Of a stretch of DNA of 64,000 nt, positions 1-8,756 are shown piece by piece; positions within the stretch are counted from its first letter, which is position 1, and the number at the start of each line of letters is the position of its first letter. The notes below the pieces were generated by a model that saw only the letters and a program-made list of their open reading frames with translations, was not told the origin of the DNA and made no database searches. This stretch comes from Mycobacterium sp. JS623. Its GTDB lineage: Bacteria; Actinomycetota; Actinomycetes; Mycobacteriales; Mycobacteriaceae. A program made the translations under genes and the position numbers. The DNA lies in the NCBI RefSeq assembly GCF_000328565.1, contig NC_019966.1, forward strand, positions 4,154,001 through 4,218,000, read 5' to 3'.

Positions 1-2107
1 GCCGGACCGCCTCATGCAACGCCTGCAGTGCGACCGCCAGCTGTCCGGATCGTTCGGCGATGCGCGCCGCATCGCGGGCGGCGCTGATCGCGCCGGTCAT
101 GTTGCGGCCCGCTGCCAGCGTCCACGCCCGTCCCAGTGCCAGCTCCGGCGCATACAGTTCCGACCTCAGGCTGTGCCGAGATTCGGCGCGCGCCAAGATT
201 TCTGCCGATTCCGCCGCATCGCCCTGCTGGCCGAGTGCCTGCGCCAAATACATCAGCGCCAGCGGGCCCCACGAGTAGCCGGTCTCCGACAGCGCGGCGG
301 CGGATTGGCGCAGCAGTGACGTCGCAACGTCGAACTCACCCGACGCGATCAAGGTGCGCGCGAGCAGAACCTCCCCGATCGCGCGGCCGGGTTGCTGCAG
401 TTCGGAGAATTCCATGAAGTGGCGCGCCAGGCGCTGTGCGTGCACGACGCCCTTGGTCATCAACAGCGTGGTGATCTCGCCGAGCCCGATCGTGAACCGC
501 AGCAGCCCAGGGTGAGTCGCGGCCAGGCCGCGTTCAGCCAGCGGGCCGACGTCGCCGAATCTGCCGAGTCGGGCACTCGACAATGCCGCGGTGGCTGCCG
601 CCCATGCGACCGCGAGGTCCTGGCTGGCTGATGAATCGAGCACCTCGGCCGCGATCTCGACCGCCCGCCGCGGATCGCCGGAGTTCATCGCGAACGTGGC
701 CACCAACGCGTCGAGGGTGGCCACAGCCGCGGGCTCCGAAATGCGGTCGCGCATCGCGTACAGAAAATCGACTGCCGCCTCGGGCTGGTTGAGCATCCAG
801 AACTGGTTGGCCGCCTTCGGCAGCGTCCACGCGGTGAGGTCCCACTCCGAGAGGGTGTCCGGCTCGACGGGGTTCAGCACGTCGTCGGCATCGGGACCCC
901 GGCCCAGCCAGGACAAGGCGTGTGCCAAAGGCAGCCGCGCCGGCAAGCCGCCCGAGCGGTCGAGGGCGCTTTGCGCCAGCCGCTCGCCGAGCAACAGATC
1001 GCCGAGCCGCATCGCCTCCCAGGACGAGGTGACAACATCGTCGACCGGGGGCGGCGTATCACTGTCGATCGCCAGCGCCGCCAGCCGCAATCGGGCGCTG
1101 ACGTGCTCGATCGGTTTTGACGACAACTGCGCGACCAGCTGGGTGCGCAACCGACGAGTGGCGATCTGGCCGAGCGACGCCCGCACCTGCTCGGCGTAGA
1201 GCGGATGCGCCGAATGCACGACCAGGTCGTCGCCACGCTTGACGACCTCGATGACGCGCAAGTCCTCGGCCTCCTCGAGGGCCTCACGGCCGGCCAGCTC
1301 GGTCAGGTCCCGCAGGCTCAGCGGTTCCTCGACCGCGAGGTACTCCAGCACCGACGTCACCGTCGATGGGAGCGCCTCCAGATGCCGGCCAATCAACGCC
1401 GACAGTTCTGCCGACAGCCCGATATGGCCGCGCAATTGCCAAACGCCGTCGACTTCGCGCAATGCCCCCGAGTCAATCGCGCTTTCTGTCAGGTGACGCA
1501 AATAGAGCGGATTTCCCTGGCTTGCGGTAAATACCTCTTCTGCGCTCGACGTCTCCATCGGCCCACCTAGGACGGCTTCCAGCAAACTTTTTGTCTGTGC
1601 GGAGTCAAACGGTTCGATGTCCATCCGGTCGAGCAAGCGGTCTTTCCACAGCGACGTGATCGCATCGGGCGCGGACTCCCCGGTCCTGACGGTGATGACG
1701 AACCGCGCTGACCCGGTCAACGCCAGCTGGTGCACCAGTGTTGCGGAGAGATTATCCAGGTGATGGGCGTCATCGATGGCAAGGAGCAGACCCTGTCCGC
1801 CGTGCTGCAGCAGCGACGCGCGGGCCGAACGCAGCAGCGTCGGAGAATCGCCGACCCCGGCGACGTCCACCAGGTGGCTGAACGCACCGAACGGGATCTG
1901 GCGGGCCGACGCCGTGCCGGCAAGCCACTGCACAGACACGCCGCCGTGTCGGTGAGCAAATCGTTCAACGGCGTGCCGGGCAAGCACTGTTTTGCCGACT
2001 CCGGCCGAACCGGCAAGCACCGCGCCGAGCCGGTTCTTGCTTTTCAGCGTCGACTCCAAAAGGCCCAGCGACTGCCCGCGCGGGACCGTGCGCCATTCAA
2101 TGGCCAT
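1..2107 (-). CDS. AAA-ATPase/LuxR-family large transcriptional regulator, N-terminal part (3' end outside window)
   Basis: The frame is open from ATG at 2107 to the left edge, giving 702 codons without a stop. The N-terminus carries an AAA/STAND-type ATPase: Walker A GSAGVGKT at residues 33-40 and a Walker B LLLAIDDAH at about 107-115. A long helical repeat region follows, typical of the MalT/LuxR large regulators of actinobacteria. The LuxR-type helix-turn-helix expected at the extreme C-terminus would lie beyond base 1, so the DNA-binding part is not seen and the LuxR assignment is inferred from architecture. The gene is divergent from the secreted beta-propeller gene at 2303, with about 195 bp between them. 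The ligand and targets cannot be told from the sequence. Confidence 0.8.
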   Translation of the reverse strand, partial: MAIEWRTVPRGQSLGLLESTLKSKNRLGAVLAGSAGVGKTVLARHAVERFAHRHGGVSVQWLAGTASARQIPFGAFSHLVDVAGVGDSPTLLRSARASLLQHGGQGLLLAIDDAHHLDNLSATLVHQLALTGSARFVITVRTGESAPDAITSLWKDRLLDRMDIEPFDSAQTKSLLEAVLGGPMETSSAEEVFTASQGNPLYLRHLTESAIDSGALREVDGVWQLRGHIGLSAELSALIGRHLEALPSTVTSVLEYLAVEEPLSLRDLTELAGREALEEAEDLRVIEVVKRGDDLVVHSAHPLYAEQVRASLGQIATRRLRTQLVAQLSSKPIEHVSARLRLAALAIDSDTPPPVDDVVTSSWEAMRLGDLLLGERLAQSALDRSGGLPARLPLAHALSWLGRGPDADDVLNPVEPDTLSEWDLTAWTLPKAANQFWMLNQPEAAVDFLYAMRDRISEPAAVATLDALVATFAMNSGDPRRAVEIAAEVLDSSASQDLAVAWAAATAALSSARLGRFGDVGPLAERGLAATHPGLLRFTIGLGEITTLLMTKGVVHAQRLARHFMEFSELQQPGRAIGEVLLARTLIASGEFDVATSLLRQSAAALSETGYSWGPLALMYLAQALGQQGDAAESAEILARAESRHSLRSELYAPELALGRAWTLAAGRNMTGAISAARDAARIAERSGQLAVALQALHEAVR

Positions 2108-2302
2108 TTGCGGATCCTATGACGCGCGAGGAGTTTTCTCTTCGCATACGAGCAAACTGTGGCGCAGGTCGGGCACGAGCGCTGGCCTGCAGTAGCTAAA
2201 GACAGGTAGCGCACTACGCGTGTTTTCCGGGCCGGCAGATCCTTAACCTGCGGGGGCGGAGCAAACTCCGCGAACGTCAGGGGGAGGACAGGAGATGAAC
2301 GG

Positions 2303-3763
2303 TTGGGCGCAGCAGGATTCGTCGCACGCGCGGGTGCACTGGCGCTCGCCCTGGGGATAGCGAGCGCGATGTCAGCACCACCTGCGCTGAACTCCGCACC
2401 GGAACAGCTCCCAGCTTCGGCAGGCTGGACCGGGGTCATCTCGGCCATCCTCGTGGCGTTGGGGCGTCGACCTTCGGTGAGCGACGGTTCGGGGTCACTG
2501 CCGAGTCTGACGCTCACCGGGCGGATGCGGTCCATTTTCCAGCGTCAGGAGCGCGCCTCGTCGACGGCCGTCGCACCTGTGCGCGCGCGTGACGGCGACG
2601 GTCAGACCGCTGCGGTGCAGACGGTGCCGGGTGTCGGCCCGGTGCGCGATATTGCGCTGTCGTCGGATGGGCGATACGCCTACGTTGCGTCGCATCAAGA
2701 CACCTCTGGTGCCGACGCATGCTCGGTCGACGTCGTCGAAACCACGACCAACACAGTGGTCAAGAAGATCGTTCTTTCGGATGTCGGCCCGACAAGCCTT
2801 GCCGCTAGCCCTGATTCGTCACGGCTGTATGTCGCCGATCACAATGCCGCCGCCATCCGCGTCGTGGACATCGCCGAGGGCAGCCCGACCCGCAATCGTG
2901 TGGTCGACTCACTCCCGCTGGAAGGCCCGCTGCCCGTCGGCTACGGCACACCGAGCTCGATTGTCCTCAGCCCCAATGGATCACGCCTTTATGCACAGAT
3001 GACCGATCCGGCGGTCCTCATCGTGGATCCTGACACTCGTGTTCTGGTCGGCACCGTTGCCGGGGGCGATTCGATCGCCATGTTTGCGGCGGGTGAGCGC
3101 ATCTACGTCTGCGCAGACGACCGACTTGGACACTCCAACGTCGCCGCGGGAGTGGTGATCCTGGACGCCGACACCGGCTCAGAGCTCGGCTCGTTCGGCC
3201 TCAACGACGCGCCCGCCTTCATCAGTCAACCCATCCTCGCGGGCGACAGCGGTCAGTTGTATCTCGACATCGACGACCTCGACGGTCGATTGGAAGTGGT
3301 GGACACGTCGACGCTGAATGTGGTGGCGCGCATCAAGATTGACGCGTCGGCGGACCGGCAGCTGCGCAGCATCCCAGCCGCTGCGGTGTTGAGTCCCGAC
3401 GGTGGTTGTCTGTATGTGGCCAATCAAGGTGTGCGTTCCTCGTCGGAGGAGGCGACCGAGGTCGGCTGGATTTCAGTGGTCGACACCAACCTCAACGAGG
3501 TCATCGACGACATCGCTTTACCCGAAGCCGACGAATGCCAGGGCGCCAATCCGCAATTCATCGTGATCAGCCCGGCAGGCGATCGATTGGTGGTCGTCAA
3601 CGAGTACGGGATCGTGTCGATCATCGACGTCGCATCCCGGGCTATCGTCGGCACCGTGACACTTGGACGACCGACGGACCAGCCGCGGGTGGTCACCGTC
3701 AATCCCGCACGCAACGCCGTTTACGTCGGGGGCGATGCCGGCCTAACCGTGATTCCGCTGTAG
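2303..3763 (+). CDS. secreted YncE-like beta-propeller repeat protein
   Basis: This 486-residue protein has a hydrophobic N-terminal segment (about residues 8-27) that looks like a signal peptide. The rest is a series of propeller blades with the YncE/YVTN pattern: repeated D-GRYAYVA, SPDSSRLYVAD, LSPNGSRLYA, VNPARNAVYVG motifs alternating with TTNTVV-type strands. Such seven-bladed propellers act outside the cytoplasm as binding scaffolds; no catalytic motif is seen. The chosen start is TTG 2303, placed 8 nt after AGGAG at 2290-2294. The ATG at 2295 is in another frame that stops quickly. It is divergent from the AAA regulator on the left, so a regulator-target relation is possible but unproven. 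Confidence 0.75.
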   Translation: MGAAGFVARAGALALALGIASAMSAPPALNSAPEQLPASAGWTGVISAILVALGRRPSVSDGSGSLPSLTLTGRMRSIFQRQERASSTAVAPVRARDGDGQTAAVQTVPGVGPVRDIALSSDGRYAYVASHQDTSGADACSVDVVETTTNTVVKKIVLSDVGPTSLAASPDSSRLYVADHNAAAIRVVDIAEGSPTRNRVVDSLPLEGPLPVGYGTPSSIVLSPNGSRLYAQMTDPAVLIVDPDTRVLVGTVAGGDSIAMFAAGERIYVCADDRLGHSNVAAGVVILDADTGSELGSFGLNDAPAFISQPILAGDSGQLYLDIDDLDGRLEVVDTSTLNVVARIKIDASADRQLRSIPAAAVLSPDGGCLYVANQGVRSSSEEATEVGWISVVDTNLNEVIDDIALPEADECQGANPQFIVISPAGDRLVVVNEYGIVSIIDVASRAIVGTVTLGRPTDQPRVVTVNPARNAVYVGGDAGLTVIPL

Positions 3764-4045
3764 CGGCCGCGGGTCGCTTTCGTCGGACGCGCGGCGCTCA
3801 TGCCACCGCAGTCGCAGCAGCAACAGGTGACGGTGCGCCCGGAACCCCGCCGACAGCGGGTCACGCCAGGCCGGCGTGTGCGCTTTCGCTTCAGGTTCTG
3901 TGTGCACGCCCCCATTGTGCCGTCTTTGTGCAGCGGTTGCCTCGCCGCCATGCTGCCGCCCAGGTGAACGGCGATATAACGTTTGTCACGACGTTCGACG
4001 AGCAGAGCCCGCCGGCCTACTTGGTCGACGGGGCCCGCCCGTCGG

Positions 4046-4870
4046 TTATGCGTCTTTACCACGCAATTCGTGGGACAGCGCCTCCAACTCGTCGCCGCCG
4101 GCCATCTCCTGGGTCAGGTGTTCGAGCGTGATGTCGTCATACGTGCAGTCCAGCTTCTGTCGACCGCGGTTGAGCAGCACGAAGTGGTCGCCGACCATGT
4201 GCGCGTGATGCGGATTGTGCGTGATGAAAACCACACCGAAACCGGCGTCCTTGGCGGCGGTGATGTACTTCAGCACCACACCGGACTGCTTGACGCCGAG
4301 TGCGGCAGTCGGCTCGTCCAGGATCAGCACTCGCGCGCCGAAGAACACCGCACGGGCGATGGCGACGCATTGGCGCTGACCGCCCGACAAAGAGCCGATC
4401 GGCACGTCGACGTCGGGCAGGTCGATGCCCATCTTCGACAGCTCAGTCAACGTGGTGGCCCGCATCGCATTGGAATCGAGCGACCACGGAAAACCCTTCT
4501 TTCGGATCTCCTGACCGAGGAAGAAGTTGCGCCACACCGGCATCAGCGGTACGACCGCGAGGTTCTGGTACACGGTCGCAATGCCCTTGGCCAGTGAATC
4601 CTTTGGCGAACTGAAGGTCGTCGGCTCGCCGTCGACGAGCAGTTCACCCTCGGTCTGCGGGTGGTACCCGGCGATGATCTTGATCAACGTCGACTTGCCT
4701 GCGCCGTTGTCACCGAGGATGCCGGTGACCTCACCGGCATGGACGCGAAGTGAAATATCCTTCAGCGCAGTGATATTGCCGTAGGCCTTGCCGATGTTGC
4801 GCATCTCGACCAGCGGCACCTTGCCTCCGGACGGGGCTTCATGCATGGGCTTGTCCACTGTTGCAGTCAC
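4046..4870 (-). CDS. sugar (myo-inositol) ABC transporter ATP-binding protein
   Basis: This 274-residue single nucleotide-binding domain has Walker A GDNGAGKST at 53-61, signature LSGGQ at 161-165, Walker B VLILDEP at 181-187 and an H-loop His at about 218. It is half the size of RbsA/MglA-type double ATPases and resembles the FrcA-type single-domain ATPases of carbohydrate uptake (CUT2) systems, so two copies should work with the permease. It is the last gene of a three-gene minus-strand operon, beginning 3 nt after the permease stop. The substrate is inferred as myo-inositol because the operon is divergent from the iol genes and its promoter carries the same operator as iolC. Confidence 0.92.
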   Translation of the reverse strand: MTATVDKPMHEAPSGGKVPLVEMRNIGKAYGNITALKDISLRVHAGEVTGILGDNGAGKSTLIKIIAGYHPQTEGELLVDGEPTTFSSPKDSLAKGIATVYQNLAVVPLMPVWRNFFLGQEIRKKGFPWSLDSNAMRATTLTELSKMGIDLPDVDVPIGSLSGGQRQCVAIARAVFFGARVLILDEPTAALGVKQSGVVLKYITAAKDAGFGVVFITHNPHHAHMVGDHFVLLNRGRQKLDCTYDDITLEHLTQEMAGGDELEALSHELRGKDA

Positions 4871-4873
4871 GGG

Positions 4874-5929
4874 TCACCTCTTCGCGGCGTAGTTACGGAA
4901 GGCGTTGTTGGCGATCACCGCGAACAGCAGCATTACGCCCATGAAGAACTTGAACCAGTCGGGATTCCATCCGGCGTAGACGATGCCCTGCTGCACCATG
5001 CCGAAGATGAACGCGCCGATCGCGGCCCCGATCGCGGTGCCATAGCCACCGGTGAGCAGGCAGCCGCCGATAACCGCGGCGATGATGTAGATGAATTCGT
5101 TGCCGACGCCCTGGCCCGACTGCACGGTGTTGAACGCGAACAGCAGGTGCATGCCGGCAAACCAGGCGCAGAAGCCGACGAACATGAACAGGCCGATCTT
5201 CACCGCTGTCACCGGAACACCTACGGCCCTCGCACTTTCCTGGTCGCCGCCGACGGCGAATATCCAGTTGCCGATGCGAGTCTTGAACAAGACATAGGTC
5301 GCAACGGCGGTGAACAGCAGCCACCAGAACACGGTGATGCGGATGCTTACGCCTGCGATGGTGAACGACGACGAGAACACCTTCTGCGCCGAGTCCCAGC
5401 CCTGCATATCGTTCACGCTGGGCGTCGCGACCTGACCCGAAATCAGTTTGGTCACAGCCAGATTGATACCGGTGAGCATCAGCAACGTGCCGAGTGTGAT
5501 CAAGAAGCTCGGAATCTTGGTCTTCATCACCAAGTACCCGTTGAAGAACCCGACGGCCAAGGCGACTATCAGGGCCAACGCCGCCCCGGCCCACAGGTTC
5601 AGATGCAGGTTGTAGGCCAGCATTGACGCCGCAAGCGAACTCGTGGTCACCGCGACACCCGATGACAGGTCGAACTCACCGCCGATCATCAGCAGCGCGA
5701 CCGCACAGGCCATGATCCCGATCGTCGAACTGGCGTAGAGCACCGTCGCCAGGGCCTCAGGTGACCGGAACGGTGGGGCAACGATTAAGAAGAAGATGAA
5801 GATTGCCACCGCGCCGATCGCTGCACCCATCTCAGGACGAATGAGTAGGCGTTGCACACGATTTCGTTCCTTGACACGTTCATCTCGCACAATTTTGCGA
5901 TTGGCAATGTCAACACCGGTTGTAGTCAT
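4874..5929 (-). CDS. sugar (myo-inositol) ABC transporter permease, CUT2 family
   Basis: This 351-residue integral membrane protein has about ten hydrophobic segments and belongs to the BPD_transp_2 permease family (RbsC/FrcC/XylH type). The conserved cytoplasmic loop PSFLITLGTLLMLTGINLA and a Gly-rich C-terminal segment with ITAAVIGG-like sequence (IIAAVIGGCLLTGGYGT) match sugar permeases of this class. It forms the inner-membrane channel, probably as a homodimer, between the binding lipoprotein encoded upstream and the ATPase encoded downstream. The gaps to both neighbours are short (25 nt and 3 nt), supporting a single transcript from the promoter near 7014. Confidence 0.93.
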   Translation of the reverse strand: MTTTGVDIANRKIVRDERVKERNRVQRLLIRPEMGAAIGAVAIFIFFLIVAPPFRSPEALATVLYASSTIGIMACAVALLMIGGEFDLSSGVAVTTSSLAASMLAYNLHLNLWAGAALALIVALAVGFFNGYLVMKTKIPSFLITLGTLLMLTGINLAVTKLISGQVATPSVNDMQGWDSAQKVFSSSFTIAGVSIRITVFWWLLFTAVATYVLFKTRIGNWIFAVGGDQESARAVGVPVTAVKIGLFMFVGFCAWFAGMHLLFAFNTVQSGQGVGNEFIYIIAAVIGGCLLTGGYGTAIGAAIGAFIFGMVQQGIVYAGWNPDWFKFFMGVMLLFAVIANNAFRNYAAKR

Positions 5930-5954
5930 GATTGGCTTTCTCCTGGGCAGTGGA

Positions 5955-6944
5955 TCAACGGGTTCCGGACTTGGCCAGTTCAGCGACCGAGTCGATGTTC
6001 GTTTCGTCGATGAACGACGGGCCCGTCAGCGTGGCCTGTCCGCCACCGATCAGGTTCTTGTTGTTGATGTACAGCCACAGCGAGTCGATGGCCAGATAGC
6101 CTTGCAGGAACGGCTGCTGGTCCACCGCCCACTTCACCTTCCCCGCCTTGACCGCGTCGACAAGCGCCGCATTGGTATCGAAGGTGACCACTTGCGCGTT
6201 GCTGCCTGCGTTTCCGACCGACTGCACTGCGGCAAGCGCGATCGGCGCGCCGAGCGTGACCACGTGGTCAACCGTCTTGTCCTGCTGAAGTTTGGCGGTG
6301 ATCGTCGATTCCACCGACGGCATGTCCTTGCTGTTGACGTTCAGGATCTCGAACCCGCCCTTGAAGCTCTGTTTGACGCCGGCGCACCGGGACTCGAGCG
6401 CAACCTGGCCCTGCTCCTGGATGACGCAGATGATCTTCTTCGCGCCGTCCTTGTTCAATCGGTCGCCGGCAGCGACGCCTGCGAGCTTTTCGTCCTGACC
6501 GAAATACTCCTGGACGCCCATGGCCTTCCAGTTGTCGAAACCGGAGTTGAACGCGACGACCGGAATGTTCTTGTCCAGCGCGGCCTTGACGGCGGGTGCC
6601 ATCGCGTCCGGCTTGGCCAACGTCAATGCGATGCCCTTGACGCCACTGTCGATGGCGGTCTGCACCAGGTTCGCCTGGTTCGGCGCTTCTGGATCGTTGG
6701 AGTAGCGCAGCTCGATGTTGTCCTTGTCGGCCGCGGCCTGCGCACCCTTGCGGATGAGGTCCCAAAACGAGTCGCCGGGCACCTCGTGGGTGATCATCGC
6801 GACGGTGGCTCGCGGGGTGTTCGCCTGACCGGCGCCCATTCCCCCGCCGGTCTCGCGGGGCTTGCCCCCCGTCGAGGAACATGACGCGATCCCGAGCACG
6901 AGCACGCTTGCCCCGGCGATCGCCGCGAGCCGGCTGAACCTCAT
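5955..6944 (-). CDS. sugar (myo-inositol) ABC transporter substrate-binding lipoprotein
   Basis: This 329-residue periplasmic-binding-protein-1-like protein of the ribose/inositol class has the typical VAMITHEVPGDSFWDLIRKG opening strand. The start is ATG 6944, behind GAGGAG, rather than a longer upstream reading; this gives a clean lipoprotein signal MRFSRLAAIAG with lipobox IASC, so the protein is membrane-anchored. It captures the sugar for the permease/ATPase pair encoded just downstream. It is the first gene of the operon, and the promoter region carries an IolR-type operator at 7023-7036 next to a TTGACT -35 element. Myo-inositol as ligand is inferred from this shared control with iolC. 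Confidence 0.93.
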   Translation of the reverse strand: MRFSRLAAIAGASVLVLGIASCSSTGGKPRETGGGMGAGQANTPRATVAMITHEVPGDSFWDLIRKGAQAAADKDNIELRYSNDPEAPNQANLVQTAIDSGVKGIALTLAKPDAMAPAVKAALDKNIPVVAFNSGFDNWKAMGVQEYFGQDEKLAGVAAGDRLNKDGAKKIICVIQEQGQVALESRCAGVKQSFKGGFEILNVNSKDMPSVESTITAKLQQDKTVDHVVTLGAPIALAAVQSVGNAGSNAQVVTFDTNAALVDAVKAGKVKWAVDQQPFLQGYLAIDSLWLYINNKNLIGGGQATLTGPSFIDETNIDSVAELAKSGTR

Positions 6945-7013
6945 TGTTTCTCCTCGCTCTAGAGTGCGGCGTGGCACGCCTACTGAATCGATGTAATACG
7001 GCTCACAGCTGAA

Positions 7014-7036
7014 AGTCAATACTTTGTCCTGACATT
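7014..7036 (-). promoter_or_regulatory. IolR-type operator plus -35 element of the inositol transporter operon
   Basis: Read on the minus strand from 7036 to 7014, this block is AATGTCAGGACAAA, then a G, then TATTGACT. It matches the iolC-side block at 8672-8694 at 21 of 23 positions. The core TGTCCTGACA (7025-7034, plus strand) fits the Corynebacterium IolR motif as I recall it (KGWCHTRACA). An inverted repeat GTCCT/AGGAC (7026-7030 and 7037-7041) overlaps it. TTGACT (7019-7014) is a good -35. TATTAC or TACATC 15-18 nt further on could be the -10. Confidence 0.75.
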
Positions 7037-7055
7037 AGGACTGCACATCAAATGC

Positions 7056-7089
7056 TAAGGTGCGTTCATGCTGGTCAGGACGAGAGAGG
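7056..7089 (+). promoter_or_regulatory. probable -10, second operator half-site and RBS ahead of the TIM-barrel gene
   Basis: TAAGGT at 7056-7061 fits the mycobacterial SigA TAnnnT -10 pattern. GTCAGGAC at 7074-7081 repeats the core of the IolR-type operator a few bases after the expected transcription start, a good position for repression. GAGAGAGG at 7082-7089 is the ribosome binding site for ATG 7100. The -10 call is weak; the repeated core is certain as sequence. Confidence 0.45.
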
Positions 7090-7099
7090 TGACTATCTC

Positions 7100-7873
7100 A
7101 TGAGCGACTTCGCGCTCGCGGTTTGTTCGGAGATGGTGTTCACGGACCTGCCGATCGTCGAGCGAGTTCGTCGCATCGACGGTATGGGGTTCGCGGTCGA
7201 GATCTGGAGCTGGCACGACAAGGACCTGCAGGCGCTGGCCGACACCGGCGCTCGGTTTTCGTCGATGACTGGCTACCTGCACGGCGATCTCATCGACCCG
7301 GCGACCGCCGACGAAGTCGTGCGAAGCGCGGCACTCTCGATCAAAGCCGCTGAAACACTTGGTGTTTCGCGGCTGAACCTGCACACCGCGGAGCTGGTCG
7401 ACGGCAAGGCGGCCCGACCGCGCTATCGGGTCGACGGCGAAATGTGGACCACCGCGCTGCGCACGCTGGAGCGCATCGGCGACCTCGGTGCCTCGGCAGG
7501 CGTGACCTTCTGCGTGGAAAACCTCAACACGATCGTCGATCATCCAGGCGTCCCGCTGGCGCGCGCCAAAGACACGCTGGCGTTGGTGGAAGGCGTCGGT
7601 CATCCGAACGTGAAGATGATGCTCGACCTGTATCACGCGCAGATCGGCGAGGGCAATCTCACCGAAATGGTGCGACGCTGCGGCGACGCCATCGGCGAGA
7701 TCCAGGTCGCCGACGTGCCCGGCCGCTGCGAGCCCGGCACCGGCGAAATCAACTACCCTGCGATCGCGAAAGCGTTGCGCGACATCGGTTTTACCGGCAC
7801 GGTCGGCATGGAGGCGTGGGCCTCTTGCGACAGCGTTGCAGCATTAGAAGCGTTCCGAGCCGCGTTCAGCTAG
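7100..7873 (+). CDS. hydroxypyruvate isomerase-like TIM-barrel protein of the inositol regulon
   Basis: This 257-residue sugar phosphate isomerase/epimerase-like (AP endonuclease 2 fold) protein is related to Hyi and IolI. The conserved metal-site segments are visible: VEIWSW near the N-terminus, CVENLN in the middle, MMLDLYHAQIGEGN, IQVADVPGRCEPGTGEINY and a terminal GMEAWAS. The start is ATG 7100 after GAGAGAGG; an upstream ATG in frame lacks a ribosome binding site. It is divergent from the inositol importer and its stop overlaps the iolR stop on the opposite strand by 4 bases. A role as inosose isomerase or hydroxypyruvate isomerase is plausible; the sequence alone does not choose between them. 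Confidence 0.88.
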   Translation: MSDFALAVCSEMVFTDLPIVERVRRIDGMGFAVEIWSWHDKDLQALADTGARFSSMTGYLHGDLIDPATADEVVRSAALSIKAAETLGVSRLNLHTAELVDGKAARPRYRVDGEMWTTALRTLERIGDLGASAGVTFCVENLNTIVDHPGVPLARAKDTLALVEGVGHPNVKMMLDLYHAQIGEGNLTEMVRRCGDAIGEIQVADVPGRCEPGTGEINYPAIAKALRDIGFTGTVGMEAWASCDSVAALEAFRAAFS

Positions 7874-8601
7874 CGGTCCACCAGCGTCGTATCGAAGTAG
7901 TACCTCGACGCCCGATAGCAGTGCGTACCGAATTCGACCGCGGTGCCGGAGTCGTCAAACGCGGTACGCGCCATGGTCAGCAGCGGAGCATTGGGCTTCT
8001 CGTCGAGCAACCGGGCCTCCGACCGGGTGGCGCCGCGCGCGCCGATGCGCTGGCGCGCCAGCCGAATGTGCACACCGCGCGCCCGCAGCGACTGGTAAAG
8101 CCCATTGCTCTCCAGCTCCTCGGCGTCCGGCGCGATCTCGACGGGCAGATGGTTGATCATCACCGCGAGCGGCTCACCGTTGGCGCATCGCAGCCGGTGA
8201 ATCGACACGACCTCACGGTCGGCGGCAAGGTTGAGCTCGCCGGCGACTTCTTCGTCGGGCGGCCCGACGCGGTAGTCGAGCAGTTGGGTCGTCGGCTCCT
8301 GGCCGGCGCGGGCGAGGTCGTCGAACAGGCTGGTCAGCTCCACCCGGCGATGCACGGGATTCTGGACCACCTGCGTGCCAACTCCCCGCTTGCGAACCAG
8401 CAGGCCCTTGTCGACCAATTCCTGGATCGCGCGCCGGGTCGTCGGCCGGGACAGGGTCAGCCGCTTTGCCAGCGCCAGTTCGTTTTCGAAGCGATCGCCC
8501 GGCGCCAGTTCGCCGTCACGGATCGCAGCCTCGATGGCTTGGGCGAGCTGATAGTAGAGAGGAACAGGACTGGACCTGTCGAGCTCCACCGTCAGGGGCA
8601 C
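7870..8601 (-). CDS. iolR: GntR/UTRA transcriptional regulator, inositol regulon repressor
   Basis: This 243-residue regulator has an N-terminal winged helix (about 10-75; PLYYQLAQAIEAAI, ENELALAKRLTLSRPTTRRAI, KGLLVRKRGVGT) followed by a UTRA effector domain of the HutC subfamily (about 95-238). GntR-type IolR proteins repress inositol genes in Corynebacterium, and the gene here sits exactly between the importer and the catabolic operon. An exact 14-bp operator copy occurs in both flanking control regions, so it likely represses iolC, the importer and possibly itself. The ligand is probably an inositol breakdown intermediate (inference). Convergent with the TIM-barrel gene, with overlapping stop codons at CTAG 7870-7873. 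Confidence 0.9.
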   Translation of the reverse strand: MPLTVELDRSSPVPLYYQLAQAIEAAIRDGELAPGDRFENELALAKRLTLSRPTTRRAIQELVDKGLLVRKRGVGTQVVQNPVHRRVELTSLFDDLARAGQEPTTQLLDYRVGPPDEEVAGELNLAADREVVSIHRLRCANGEPLAVMINHLPVEIAPDAEELESNGLYQSLRARGVHIRLARQRIGARGATRSEARLLDEKPNAPLLTMARTAFDDSGTAVEFGTHCYRASRYYFDTTLVDR

Positions 8602-8671
8602 GTCGTCTCCGATCTCGTGTTGGACCAGATGAAGAGTAGCTGCATACTAACATCGCATGATCGAAAGATAG

Positions 8672-8694
8672 AATGTCAGGACAAACTATTGACA
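8672..8694 (+). promoter_or_regulatory. IolR-type operator plus -35 element of the iolC operon
   Basis: AATGTCAGGACAAA (8672-8685) is the exact reverse complement of the site at 7023-7036. It is followed after CTA by TTGACA at 8689-8694, a perfect -35 hexamer. CACAGT at 8713-8718 lies 18 nt further on as a weak -10. The operator lies between the divergent iolR (start 8601) and iolC (start 8757), so one site could control both. Confidence 0.75.
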
Positions 8695-8756
8695 GCGCCA
8701 CGTGACGCGGGGCACAGTCGATATCGAGCAATCACCCCTCTCCCGGAAGGCTGACC

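Noticed and set aside
3764..4045. Gap of 282 bp with a 113-codon minus-strand frame
   Set aside because: The product is Arg/Cys-rich without any known pattern, and the region separates two convergent genes. I see no repeat, RNA gene or clear terminator there.
5955..7019. Longer reading of the binding lipoprotein starting at 7019
   Set aside because: The extra 25 residues would bury the signal peptide and overlap the -35 and operator. ATG 6944 has GAGGAG and a clean lipobox.
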